A stretch of 64,000 nt of DNA from UBA2387 sp019454665 (GCA_045862995.1 BTVX01000011.1:35539-99538); one strand, 5' to 3'; shown: positions 39,244 through 47,877, counted from the stretch's first letter. Translations and numbers: made by a program. The notes: a model not told the origin generated them from the sequence alone.

Positions 39244-41792
39244 GGCGCGATTCTCAAATGGATAACAAGCTCGGCAAGCGTGCCGCAATGGATGAACCAT
39301 TCTTCCAACCCCGCCCAGCCGCAACCCCGACGATCTACGCGTTCGCGGTGGATACCCCCGGCCACGAAGGGCTGCTGAAGATCGGCTACACCGAAGGCAG
39401 CGCGAAGGACCGAATCGCCCAGCAGTTCCCGGGCGGGTTCACGGGCTACGACATCAAGCTGATCGCGCCAGCGATGCGGCCCGATGGGACCAGCTTCACC
39501 GATCGCGACGTGCACCGTCACCTGAAGTCGCGGGGCGTCCACCACGAGACCAACGAGTGGTTCCGGTGCACCGTACAGGACGTTCAGGCAGCCATTCTCG
39601 CCGTGCGGGATCGAATCTCGAACGAAGAGGACCGCACGCTCAGCTTCGGCCTGCGCCCCGAGCAGGAGAAGGCGGTGGAGTTGACCGCCGAGTACTTTAG
39701 GCGCGCCGCCACCGAGCAAAAGGGACACACACCGCACTTCCTTTGGAACGCCAAGATGCGCTTCGGCAAGACTTTCGCCGCCTATCAACTGGCGAAACGC
39801 ATGGGGTGGAAGAAGGTGCTGGTGCTTACGTTCAAGCCCGCCGTAAAGCACGCGTGGGCCGAGGACCTTCAGCGGCACATTGACTTCGAGGGGTGGCAGT
39901 TCGTCAGTCGAGACGGAGCCATCACCGGAGGAGACGTGGACCTCAACCGTCCGGTGGTCTGCTTCGGCAGCTTCCAGGACTACCTTCAGTTGAAGGACGG
40001 CGCGATCAAGCCCAAGAACGAATGGGTGCACGCCATGAACTGGGACTGCGTGATCCTCGACGAGTACCATTTCGGCGCGTGGCGCGAAAACGCCAAGGGC
40101 CTTTTCGGAGGCGACGAAGAGGATGCAGGGGAAGTGGCCGAAGAGGTCAGCAAGGAAGAGCGGGCCTTCGACGAAGACATCATGCCGATCACAACGCGGC
40201 ATTACCTGTACTTGTCGGGGACACCGTTTCGCGCGCTCGCTTCGGGCGAGTTTATCGAAGAGCAGATTTACAACTGGACGTACAGCGACGAACAGCGGGC
40301 CAAGCGAGACTGGACCGGCCCGGGCCCGAACCCGTATGGGGCCCTTCCACGCCTCGTGCTCATGACCTACAAGCTACCCGACGATATTCGCGAGGTGGCG
40401 GAGATGGGCGAGTTCAACGAGTTCGACCTGAACGAGTTCTTCCGCGCGAAAGGAGATGGTGCCGACGCAAAGTTCGAGCACGAAGAGGAAGTACAGAAGT
40501 GGCTCGACATGATCCGGGGCGCGTATCGTGGGACGACGGTAGACGATCTCAAGCTAGGTCGCGACAAGCCGCCCATGCCGTTCGGCGACACTCGCTTGAT
40601 GGCTGTCCTGAACCATACGTTTTGGTTTCTGCCCAGTGTGGCATCGTGTCGCGCGATGGCCAACCTGTTGAAGGCAAGGCAGAACGTGTTCTATCACGAT
40701 TTCAAGGTTGTGGTGGCTGCCGGGGCCAAGGCGGGCATCGGTGCCGATGCCTTGCCCCCCGTGCAGCAAGCGATGGGGGACGACCCGTTGAGCACAAGAA
40801 CCATCACCCTTTCTTGCGGAAAGCTGACGACCGGTGTGACGGTCCGCCCTTGGGCCGGCATCTTCATGTTGCGCAAGTGCTCGAGCCCCGAGACCTACTT
40901 CCAGAGCGCCTTTCGGGTTCAGTCGCCGTGGACGGTGAACGGCGAGGAGGGCAGCGAGATCGTGGTGAAGCCGGAGTGCTACGTCTTCGACTTCGCCCCC
41001 AATCGGGCGTTGCGCCAAATCGCCGACTACGGTTCGCGTCTGGCAACCGACGCGACGACCCCGGAGGAACGCGTTGCCGAGCTGATTGGGTTCTTGCCCG
41101 TTCTGGCTTACGACGGAAGCGCCATGCGTCAGTTGGACGCTGAAGCCATCCTGGACATGGCGACGGCTGGTACGAGCGCGACCCTCCTTGCCAAGCGTTG
41201 GGAAAGCGTCTTGCTCGTCAACGTGGACGACACGACGCTCAATCGGTTGATGCAGGACGCTGCCGCGATGGCCGCGCTCATGAGCATCGAGGGTTTCCGC
41301 AACCTGAACTCGGACCTTGAGACGATCATCAACCGCTCCGAGCAGATCAAGGACACCAAGCGCAAGATGGGGGAAGGCGGCGAAGTCTCCGAGAAGGAGA
41401 AGCGCGAACTGACCGAGGCCGAGAAAGAGCGGAAGAGCCTTCGCAAGCAGGTTCAGGAAAAGCTGCTCAAGTTTGCCGCACGAATCCCGGTGTTCATGTA
41501 CCTGACCGACTATCGGGAGCAGACGCTGAGGGACGTGATCACCAGAATCGAGCCCCGATTGTTCCAAAAGGTGACGAATCTGACGACCGCCGACTTCGAA
41601 CGGCTCGTCAACTTGGGGGTTTTCAACAGCCAACTGATGAACGACGCGGTTTGGAAGTTCAGGCGGTACGAAGATGCCAGCCTTAGGTACGCAGGCATCG
41701 AGCGCCACCGCCCTCTACAGCACGGGTTGTGGGACACGACGCTTTCCGAAGAGGACTTCCAGGAAACGTTTTCTCAACTGGCAGAGGAGTGA
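39240..41792 (+). CDS. GIY-YIG (T5orf172-like) nuclease fused to SF2 helicase
   Basis: An 850-residue fusion. Residues about 31-120 form a GIY-YIG/T5orf172-type nuclease: Tyr in TIYAFAV, KIGYT (47-51), an Arg near 58 and the Glu in NEWF (106). A superfamily 2 motor follows: Walker A NAKMRFGKTFAA (172-178 core), DEYH box (274-277), SGTPFRA (motif III) and a C-terminal QSAFRVQSPW (motif VI), then coiled-coil and helical domains. The motor resembles type III/ISP restriction translocases. Translation may start at the GTG overlapping the methyltransferase stop (GTGA) or at the ATG at 39258. It is most simply read as the restriction subunit of the preceding methyltransferases. Confidence 0.85.
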   Translation: MRRDSQMDNKLGKRAAMDEPFFQPRPAATPTIYAFAVDTPGHEGLLKIGYTEGSAKDRIAQQFPGGFTGYDIKLIAPAMRPDGTSFTDRDVHRHLKSRGVHHETNEWFRCTVQDVQAAILAVRDRISNEEDRTLSFGLRPEQEKAVELTAEYFRRAATEQKGHTPHFLWNAKMRFGKTFAAYQLAKRMGWKKVLVLTFKPAVKHAWAEDLQRHIDFEGWQFVSRDGAITGGDVDLNRPVVCFGSFQDYLQLKDGAIKPKNEWVHAMNWDCVILDEYHFGAWRENAKGLFGGDEEDAGEVAEEVSKEERAFDEDIMPITTRHYLYLSGTPFRALASGEFIEEQIYNWTYSDEQRAKRDWTGPGPNPYGALPRLVLMTYKLPDDIREVAEMGEFNEFDLNEFFRAKGDGADAKFEHEEEVQKWLDMIRGAYRGTTVDDLKLGRDKPPMPFGDTRLMAVLNHTFWFLPSVASCRAMANLLKARQNVFYHDFKVVVAAGAKAGIGADALPPVQQAMGDDPLSTRTITLSCGKLTTGVTVRPWAGIFMLRKCSSPETYFQSAFRVQSPWTVNGEEGSEIVVKPECYVFDFAPNRALRQIADYGSRLATDATTPEERVAELIGFLPVLAYDGSAMRQLDAEAILDMATAGTSATLLAKRWESVLLVNVDDTTLNRLMQDAAAMAALMSIEGFRNLNSDLETIINRSEQIKDTKRKMGEGGEVSEKEKRELTEAEKERKSLRKQVQEKLLKFAARIPVFMYLTDYREQTLRDVITRIEPRLFQKVTNLTTADFERLVNLGVFNSQLMNDAVWKFRRYEDASLRYAGIERHRPLQHGLWDTTLSEEDFQETFSQLAEE

Positions 41793-41863
41793 GAGAAGCA
41801 CCACCAAGCCGTACTTGGCCGTGCTTCGGTTAAGGGATGCGTCCGGCGCGGCAAAATAGGGGC

Positions 41864-43684
41864 GTGCTCGCTTGGCTCGCCGCTCTTGTCCTCGCTTCAC
41901 CGCCCGCCCTCGAACAGCGCCTGATCGTCGTCTCGTGGGATGGCGCCGCCGATTGGGCCGTGGACCGATTGCTGGCCGAAGGCCACATGCCGAACCTGGC
42001 GCGATGGGCGGCGGGCGGCACCGTAGCCCAGCACACCGTCCCAGTCTTCCCCACCAAGACGCCTGTGTGCCACGCCTCGCTGTGGACCGGCGCTTGGCCT
42101 TCGGAACACGGCATAGTCGGCGGCGCGAACCCCGTGTTGCCGAAGGCGGAGCACACGATCCTCGAGAGTCGGCGCGCATTCGACGCCAACCTCATCCGGG
42201 CCGAGCCGTTCTACATCTCGGCGGCGAAGGCGGGCAAGAGGGTGGTCGTGCTCTCCGCGACCCACCAGTACCCGCCCAAACCCTGGACGGACGAACTCGC
42301 GGCGCTGGGCAAGAAGGACCGGTTTGTCGGGTTCAGCGGCTTCGAGTCGGGGATCGTGCCTTCGCGTGTGGTCACGGAGCCGGGCACTTTCGAGTTCGCC
42401 GATGCGCGGTTCAAGGTGGAGGCGTTCGACGACCCCGCCGACCCGACCGTCGGCTTCGATGCGGTTCGCTTGCACGCGGCGCGCCCTGCGGGCGACAAGC
42501 AACTGGTGGTCAAGCCGAAGGGCGCCAACGGCGAGGCGCAGGGCTGGGCGGGACCGATCCGCGTGGCGAGCGGCGACAAGCAAGGCGACACGCACGTCCG
42601 CCTGTTCTCGCTCGACCCCGCGAGCGGCAAGATGCTGCTATACGTTCGTGCCGCCGCCGACTTCGGCAGCACCGAGCAAGGCGCGGAACTCGAGGCCTAC
42701 CGCAAGGCAGCCCGTGGCTTCCACGATTTCCCGTGGGGCCTTTACGAAGGCGGCTCGTTCGGCACGACCCTGATGGAAGACGGCCCCGGTACGGCCGAGG
42801 ACCGGCTCCTCGAGATCCTGCGATTCGACTTGGAGCACCTGCGCCGGACGTCGCGCTACGCCTGGCACCGATGGAAGCCGGACGTGATGATGCACTACTC
42901 GTACATCACGGACAGCGCCGGCGTTTGGGTGGGCATGATGGACCCGAAGGGACCCCGCTACGATGCTGCGCTCGCCGCACGGGCATGGTCGGTCTATGCG
43001 CGGGTCTTCGCGATGCACGACTTGTGGGTCGGCGACCTGCTGAAGTTGGCCGACGCCCAGACGAACTTGGTGCTGGTTTCGGACCACGGAATGGCCCCGG
43101 TGCACTGGAACTTCCGCGCCAACCACGCTCTGGAAGCGGCGGGCTTGGTCGCACGCAGTCCCGACGGCTCGGTGGATTTGGCTCGCACACGCGCTCTGGT
43201 GCCGCCTTGGGGCGGGAACATGGTGGTGGTGAACACGACCGACCGGCTCGGCGGGATCGTCGCGCCCGAGGACAAGCCGTTCGTGGTGGCCGAGGCTCGG
43301 CGGGCGCTGTTGAACGCGGCCGATCCGGTGCGCGGGATTCGCGTGGTCGAACGCGTCTGGGACCCGAAGGTGCACACCCATCTGGGTTTGGGCGGCGACG
43401 GGGGCGACCTGTACTTCGACTTGGCCGACGGCTACGACGCGTTGGCGGGCTTTGGCGAAGGGCTGGTCGAGCCGGTCCTGCCGCGCGGTTCGGGGGCGAA
43501 CATCTACTGGGGCGAGCGGCGCGACACCCACGCGATCCTCTACGCCCACGGTCCGGCGTTCCCCAAAGGGGCGTCGCTGGGTCCGATGCGGTTCGTGGAT
43601 GTGATGCCGACGGTCTGCGCCGCGCTCGGCTTCCCGCCGCCGTGTCACGCCACAGGGCACGCGGTTCGGTTGCCCGGACGCTGA
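41864..43684 (+). CDS. Secreted alkaline-phosphatase-superfamily phosphodiesterase
   Basis: A 606-residue exported hydrolase of the nucleotide pyrophosphatase/phosphodiesterase branch. The signal peptide is LAWLAALVLASPPA. Metal and nucleophile residues are visible: VVSWDGAADW, the Thr nucleophile region PVFPTKTPVCHASLWTG, LVSDHGMAPVHWN and the late His in DTHAILYAHGPAFP. The ATG at 41837 is possible, but the GTG at 41864 begins the signal peptide and follows a CAAAAT box by 6 nt, like other leaderless starts. The substrate (nucleotide, phospholipid or phosphonate ester) cannot be decided. Confidence 0.85.
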   Translation: MLAWLAALVLASPPALEQRLIVVSWDGAADWAVDRLLAEGHMPNLARWAAGGTVAQHTVPVFPTKTPVCHASLWTGAWPSEHGIVGGANPVLPKAEHTILESRRAFDANLIRAEPFYISAAKAGKRVVVLSATHQYPPKPWTDELAALGKKDRFVGFSGFESGIVPSRVVTEPGTFEFADARFKVEAFDDPADPTVGFDAVRLHAARPAGDKQLVVKPKGANGEAQGWAGPIRVASGDKQGDTHVRLFSLDPASGKMLLYVRAAADFGSTEQGAELEAYRKAARGFHDFPWGLYEGGSFGTTLMEDGPGTAEDRLLEILRFDLEHLRRTSRYAWHRWKPDVMMHYSYITDSAGVWVGMMDPKGPRYDAALAARAWSVYARVFAMHDLWVGDLLKLADAQTNLVLVSDHGMAPVHWNFRANHALEAAGLVARSPDGSVDLARTRALVPPWGGNMVVVNTTDRLGGIVAPEDKPFVVAEARRALLNAADPVRGIRVVERVWDPKVHTHLGLGGDGGDLYFDLADGYDALAGFGEGLVEPVLPRGSGANIYWGERRDTHAILYAHGPAFPKGASLGPMRFVDVMPTVCAALGFPPPCHATGHAVRLPGR

Positions 43685-43701
43685 GTGATGCGAACGAAAG
43701 A

Positions 43702-43778
43702 TGGGGCGGATGATGGGAATCGAACCCACGGCCTCCTCAGCCACAGTGAGGCGCTCTAACCCCTGAGCTACACCCGCC
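43702..43778 (-). tRNA. tRNA-His (GTG)
   Basis: A cloverleaf on the minus strand: acceptor GCGGGTG/CATCCGC, anticodon stem CCTCA/TGAGG with loop CTGTGGC (anticodon GTG), T-loop TTCGATTC, discriminator C and encoded CCA. The extra G at position -1, needed by histidyl-tRNA synthetase, is encoded at 43778. Confidence 0.97.
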
Positions 43779-43792
43779 GCGTAGCGGGCTCC

Positions 43793-43822
43793 ATTATGTG
43801 AGATGAAGGCTGCCGGGGTCAA
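43793..43822 (-). promoter_or_regulatory. tRNA-His promoter, TTGACC-N18-CATAAT
   Basis: TTGACC (43822-43817) and CATAAT (43798-43793) on the minus strand are 18 bp apart and end 14 bp before the mature tRNA. The hexamers and spacer are identical to those of the rplU promoter. Confidence 0.8.
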
Positions 43823-43900
43823 GGACCTTTCTCCCTGGCGCTTGATGCGGAGCAGCAGCTGCCGGATGGTGACGGACCGCTAACCTCCAACGGGGTGCGC

Positions 43901-44929
43901 TTAGCGCGCGAAGCGGGGGTACTTGCCGATGGGTTCTTTGCCCTCGACCACGTTGGAGAGAAAACGCCCCACCCAGGGGCCGAACTTGAACCCGTGGCCG
44001 CTGCATGCGGACGCCCAAAACACGTTGCCCTCCAGCGCGCCGAACCGGAAGTCCTCGTCCGGCGTGCGCGTATAGAGGCAGCCCTGAGCGCCCTCGATCT
44101 CGATGTCGTGCAACCCAAAGCGCCGCTCGCACAGGTCGGCGACCTTCTCGATCGCCTCGCCCGAGGGCTCGCGGCCGGGGAGCGCAGGGTTGAAGATCGG
44201 CCCATCCGAATGGACGCCGATCTTGAACGACCCTTGGCCGGGGTCGGAAGGGAAGCCGTACATCAGGTCGGGGCCGTCTTCGATCCACACGGGCCCAGCC
44301 AGATGCTGCCGCACATAGACGAACGTCTGAAGCGTCACGCGCACGGGGACCGGCACGAACTCGCGGATCCAGGCCCCCGGACACAAGACGACGGCATCGA
44401 AGCTCTCGGCCAACGCGAGCGGCTCCAAGACCCGCTTGCGCTCGATCTCCGCGCCTGCGCGCTCCGCGGCGGCGAGAATCCAGTGCACGGCCTTGCTGGC
44501 GTGAACCCATCCCGCGTGGGGCGTCCAAACGCCGACCTCTCCGTGGGTCAGGCGAAGCGCGGGGAACTCTCGACGGACCTGATCGCCTTCCAGCAGCTCG
44601 AACCGCTCGCCGACCGACGCCAGACCCTTGGCCATGGTCGTCATGTTCTCCGAAGAGCGCTGCCCGAAGTACATCAGGCCGACCTCGTGCAAGATGGGTT
44701 CGGGGCTCTCGCGGTCGATCTCGCGCCACAAGCCGTACCCCTCGGCCATCAGCGACGTGTAGAACGGGTCGGGATACGCCTTGCGGACGATGCGCGAGAG
44801 CCCGTGCGAACTGCCCATGCGGTGGCCGGGCTCGAACTGGTCGTAGACCGTGACCCGGTGTCCGCGCCGCGCGAGTTCGCGGGCCGTGCAGGCTCCCATG
44901 ATCCCGGCTCCAACGACGCAGACGTTCAT
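43901..44929 (-). CDS. FAD-dependent N-methyl amino acid oxidase (MSOX/MTOX-like)
   Basis: A 342-residue DAO-fold flavoenzyme close to monomeric sarcosine oxidase and N-methyltryptophan oxidase. The FAD-binding VCVVGAGIMGACTARELARRGH, the GSSHGLSRIVRKAY loop and SGHGFKFGPWVG are typical. The Cys of CLYTRTPDEDF matches the residue that binds FAD covalently in the family. It oxidatively demethylates an N-methyl amino acid, yielding formaldehyde and H2O2; the exact substrate is uncertain. The ATG at 44929 lies 7 nt after TAAACT; longer frames would include the promoter. Confidence 0.9.
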   Translation of the reverse strand: MNVCVVGAGIMGACTARELARRGHRVTVYDQFEPGHRMGSSHGLSRIVRKAYPDPFYTSLMAEGYGLWREIDRESPEPILHEVGLMYFGQRSSENMTTMAKGLASVGERFELLEGDQVRREFPALRLTHGEVGVWTPHAGWVHASKAVHWILAAAERAGAEIERKRVLEPLALAESFDAVVLCPGAWIREFVPVPVRVTLQTFVYVRQHLAGPVWIEDGPDLMYGFPSDPGQGSFKIGVHSDGPIFNPALPGREPSGEAIEKVADLCERRFGLHDIEIEGAQGCLYTRTPDEDFRFGALEGNVFWASACSGHGFKFGPWVGRFLSNVVEGKEPIGKYPRFAR

Positions 44930-44936
44930 GTCCCAG

Positions 44937-44942
44937 AGTTTA
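44937..44942 (-). promoter_or_regulatory. -10 box of the oxidase gene (TAAACT)
   Basis: TAAACT on the minus strand is 7 nt from the ATG at 44929, with no Shine-Dalgarno sequence between. Confidence 0.6.
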
Positions 44943-44979
44943 GCGAATCGCATGGGTAACCTGCGACCGAGGTCCAGCA

Positions 44980-46497
44980 ATGCTCGCATCTTTGCTCAGT
45001 CTCGTCGCCCTGCAGTCGGTCAACGTCACCATAGACGCCACGTCCAGCACGCCGATTTCCCCGTATATCTACGGGGTCAACTTCCCCGAGTGGGAGAAAC
45101 TCGGCAAGGGGTTCACGCTCGCCCGGCAGGGCGGCAACCGCATGAGCGCCTACAACTGGGAGACCAACGCCAGCAACGCCGGGGCCGACTACCACCACCA
45201 GAACGACGGCTACATGGGCGAGAGCAACGAGCCCGGATGGACCATGCGCACGTTCTTCCAGCCCGCCCAAAAACACGGCGCGGCCGTGTTGCTCACGATC
45301 CCCACGCTGGGCTACGTCTCCGCCGACAAGAACGCCGACGGCGACGTGAACAAGACGCCCAACTACCTGGAGACCCGCTTCCACAAGAGCTTGGCCAGCA
45401 AGCCCGGCGGCAAGTGGGAGTTCCCGCCCAACACCAAGGACAAGGTGGTCTATCAAGACGAGGCCGTGGCCTGGGTCGAGAGGACCAAGGCCAAGAACAC
45501 GCCCGTGTGGTACAGCCTGGACAACGAGCCCGACATCTGGTCGCACACCCACGCGCGCATCGCCAAGCACCCCACCTACGCCGAGTTCATCGCCAACAAC
45601 ATCGAATACGCCCTGGCCATCAAGGGCGCGGCGAAGGACACCCTGGTGTTTGGCCCGGCGAGCTACGGGTGGCAGGGGTTCCGCACGTTCCAAGACGCCA
45701 AAGACGCCAACGGACGCGACTTCTTGGACGTCTACCTCGCCGCCATGCGCGACGCCGAACGCAAGCACGGGAAGCGCCTGCTGGACGTGCTCGACATCCA
45801 CTGGTATCCCGAGGCTCGGGGCGGCGGGCTGCGCGTGGTGACCAACGAAGACAAGCCGGGCACGGCCGAGGCGCGCATCCAAGCGCCGCGTTCGCTGTGG
45901 GACCCCACGTACGTCGAGGACTCCTGGATCGCCGAGAACCTGGGCAAGAAGCCGATCGTCCTGTTGCCGGGGCTGCTGCGGCAGATCGCGCGCCAGTATC
46001 CCGGCACCAAGTTGGCCATCACCGAATACGATTTCGGCGGCGGCAAGAACATCAGCGGAGCGCTGGCGCAGGCGGACGTTCTGGGCCTGTGGGGGCGGTA
46101 CGGCCTGTTCGCAGCGAGCCACTGGGGCCTCGATGCCGCCGACGACCCCTATCAGTTGGCGGGCTTTCGGGCGTTCATAGATTACGGCCGGAAGGGCTCG
46201 CAGTTCGGCGATCTGGGGCTCGAGGTGGCGGGCGTGCCGGCGGCCGAGGCTTCGGTGTATGCCGCGCTGGATTCGAAGGATCGGCGGCGGATGACCGTGG
46301 TGCTCATCAACAAGACCTCCGCGCCGCGCGCGTTCGCCTTGGGCTTCCGGGCCTTCCCGGCGGCTTCGGGTCAGGCGTTCGTGGTGAGTTCGGGCGTGTA
46401 CGCGACGCCGGCGGTTTCGGCGGTGGCGGTCCGGGACGGGCGGGCGTCGTTCACGTTGCCGGCGCTGAGTCTGGCGACGCTGGAACTTCGGCGCTGA
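44980..46497 (+). CDS. Glycoside hydrolase family 44 (endoglucanase/xyloglucanase)
   Basis: A 505-residue secreted glycosidase. A short signal peptide (LASLLSLVALQS) leads to VNVTIDATSSTPISPYIYGVNFP, typical of GH44, then ARQGGNRMSAYNWE. The likely acid/base Glu is in WYSLDNEPDIW and the nucleophile in AITEYDFGGGK; DIHWYPEA is also conserved. A C-terminal beta-sandwich replaces the usual dockerin or CBM. GH44 enzymes cleave cellulose, xyloglucan or related beta-glucans. Unlike its divergent neighbour it has a GAGG ribosome-binding site at proper spacing. Confidence 0.9.
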   Translation: MLASLLSLVALQSVNVTIDATSSTPISPYIYGVNFPEWEKLGKGFTLARQGGNRMSAYNWETNASNAGADYHHQNDGYMGESNEPGWTMRTFFQPAQKHGAAVLLTIPTLGYVSADKNADGDVNKTPNYLETRFHKSLASKPGGKWEFPPNTKDKVVYQDEAVAWVERTKAKNTPVWYSLDNEPDIWSHTHARIAKHPTYAEFIANNIEYALAIKGAAKDTLVFGPASYGWQGFRTFQDAKDANGRDFLDVYLAAMRDAERKHGKRLLDVLDIHWYPEARGGGLRVVTNEDKPGTAEARIQAPRSLWDPTYVEDSWIAENLGKKPIVLLPGLLRQIARQYPGTKLAITEYDFGGGKNISGALAQADVLGLWGRYGLFAASHWGLDAADDPYQLAGFRAFIDYGRKGSQFGDLGLEVAGVPAAEASVYAALDSKDRRRMTVVLINKTSAPRAFALGFRAFPAASGQAFVVSSGVYATPAVSAVAVRDGRASFTLPALSLATLELRR

Positions 46498-46511
46498 GGG
46501 TCCCGGTGGTC

Positions 46512-46541
46512 TTGCCTCCGCTGGGTGGCTTGGGGTACGAT
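46512..46541 (+). promoter_or_regulatory. tRNA-Glu promoter, TTGCCT-N18-TACGAT
   Basis: TTGCCT (46512-46517) and TACGAT (46536-46541) are 18 bp apart and end 17 bp before the tRNA. It overlaps the space just after the GH44 stop. Confidence 0.6.
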
Positions 46542-46558
46542 TTCGGCTTGCTGAACGT

Positions 46559-46635
46559 GCTCCGGTCGTCTAGCGGTTTAGGACATCGCCCTCTCACGGC
46601 GAAGATCGTGGGTTCGAATCCCATCCGGAGTACCA
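46559..46635 (+). tRNA. tRNA-Glu (CTC)
   Basis: A cloverleaf with acceptor GCTCCGG/CCGGAGT (first pair G-U), anticodon stem TCGCC/GGCGA with loop CTCTCAC (anticodon CTC), T-loop TTCGAATC, discriminator A and encoded CCA. Confidence 0.96.
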
Positions 46636-46804
46636 GTCCCTTTCGTTGATTGGTTACGATCAAGTGGGAGTTCAGTATCCACCTTTGGAGGCGAGCCTTA
46701 CCGTGCCGTTGGTCGCTATGCTTGATGATCCTATGCCAATGGGCTCGGCAATCTTCGTCCTGCTTTCTGGTGGTGAAGGAGCTGGAACTCGTGCTGATCG
46801 TCAA

Positions 46805-46868
46805 CATGGGTTCCGACCTGACGAGTCGTGATTTGAGTTTGAATGGTGATGCAGGTCGGGAACCCATG
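46805..46868. repeat. Long hairpin in the non-coding repeat region
   Basis: CATGGGTTCCGACCTG (46805-46820) pairs with CAGGTCGGGAACCCATG (46852-46868) with a single bulge and a 31-nt loop. The core CATGGGTTCC recurs at 46932-46941 and, as CATGGGTTCT, at 52138-52147, at the left edge of the composite repeats. No coding potential is seen between 46636 and 46950. Confidence 0.65.
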
Positions 46869-46954
46869 GCACCCCAGTCACTAAAGAGTCAATCGCGTGA
46901 TGATTGGGTCTTTGAATGAGCAGTGCCTGATCATGGGTTCCAAAGTGTCGAGAG

Positions 46955-47750
46955 GTGGACTGAGACCGACTCCCACCTGGGGGTGCCACGGTCTGTGCGG
47001 GTCGAGGCTTTTCGTTGGTGGCTGCGTCTGGTCCCCGCCAGACCGTGCTTCCCTCGCTCGGATGGGCACGGCCTGCCGGGCAGAGACGTCTGCTGCGAAT
47101 GGAGAGCAACCAAGCCCGGTCAGGCCGTGGCACCCCGGTTCGTTGGCGCTCACTGAGGTCCGGGCGCGAAGACCGTGCTTCCCTCGCTCGGATGGGCACG
47201 GCCTGCCGGGCAGAAACGTCTGTGACGAACGGAGAGCAACCAAGCCCGGTCGGGCCGTGGCACCCCGGTTCGTTGGCGCTCACTGAGGTCCGGGCGCGAA
47301 GACCGTGNNNNNNNNNNNNNNNNNNNNNNNNNNNNNNNNNNNNNNNNNNNNNNNNNNNNNNNNNNNNNNNNNNNNNNNNNNNNNNNNNNNNNNNNNNNNN
47401 NNNNNNNGTCTGTGACGAACGGAGAGCAACCAAGCCCGGTCGGGCCGTGGCACCCCGGTTCGGTGGCGTTCACACGTTCCGGGCGCGCGAAGACCGTGCT
47501 TCCCTCGCTCGGATGGGCACGGCCTGCCGGGCAGAGACGTCTGCTGCGAATGGAGAGCAACCAAGCCCGGTCAGGCCGTGGCACCCCGGTTCGTTGGCGC
47601 TCACTGAGGTCCGGGCGCGAAGACCGATGCTTCCTCGCTCGGATGGGCACGGCCTGCCGGGCAGAGACGTCTGCTGCGAATGGAGAGCAACCAAGCTCGG
47701 TCAGGCCGTGGCACCCCGGTTTGGTGGCGCTCACTGAGGTCAGGGCGCGG
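46955..47750. repeat. Composite repeat locus: left module plus ~130-bp tandem units
   Basis: An ~85-bp left module (46955-47040) is followed by units of about 130 bp starting at 47041, 47171, then (after the N gap) a partial unit, 47492 and 47622. Each unit contains an 18-bp imperfect stem (GGGCACGGCCTGCCGGGC with GCCCGGTCAGGCCGTGGC, 16 of 18 paired) and a ~32-nt loop. GGGGTGCCACGG of the left module (46980-46991) is the perfect complement of CCGTGGCACCCC ending each stem. No start codon, ribosome-binding site or conserved protein is supported. The stretch 47751-47840 holds only short palindromes. Confidence 0.85.
47308..47407. other. Assembly gap (100 N)
   Basis: Exactly 100 N, a conventional scaffold gap of unknown true length. 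It interrupts the tandem units, so their number is undetermined. Confidence 0.98.
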
Positions 47751-47848
47751 GAGGCGCCTCGGTCCAGGTTCGGGAGCCGCGCCGAGCGGCTGCCTCGGAC
47801 CCCGCGCACAGGGTCCATGGACCTGTTTTCACCAGAAACAGGGAACCG

Positions 47849-47877
47849 GGAACATAATGTCGGAGCATTCGCGTAAC
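47849..47877 (+). promoter_or_regulatory. Candidate ECF-type promoter before the sigma gene
   Basis: GGAACA at 47849-47854 and CGTAAC at 47872-47877 are about 17 bp apart, similar to ECF sigma promoters (a GGAAC or TGAAAC -35 with a CGTA -10). It would allow the sigma factor to drive its own operon. A CATAAT at 47852-47857 could alternatively be a housekeeping -10. Confidence 0.4.

Noticed and set aside
37013..41792. DISARM or BREX system
   Set aside because: No PglZ, BrxL, DrmA/B or phospholipase-D gene is present; only methyltransferases and a nuclease-helicase fusion are seen.
47015..47737. Open frames repeated through the tandem units
   Set aside because: They arise because the 130-bp units have few stops; they have no start signal, cross the N gap, and the sequence is better explained by conserved stems.
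46955..47750. CRISPR array
   Set aside because: Units are ~130 bp and contiguous, with no unique spacers of constant size and no cas genes.
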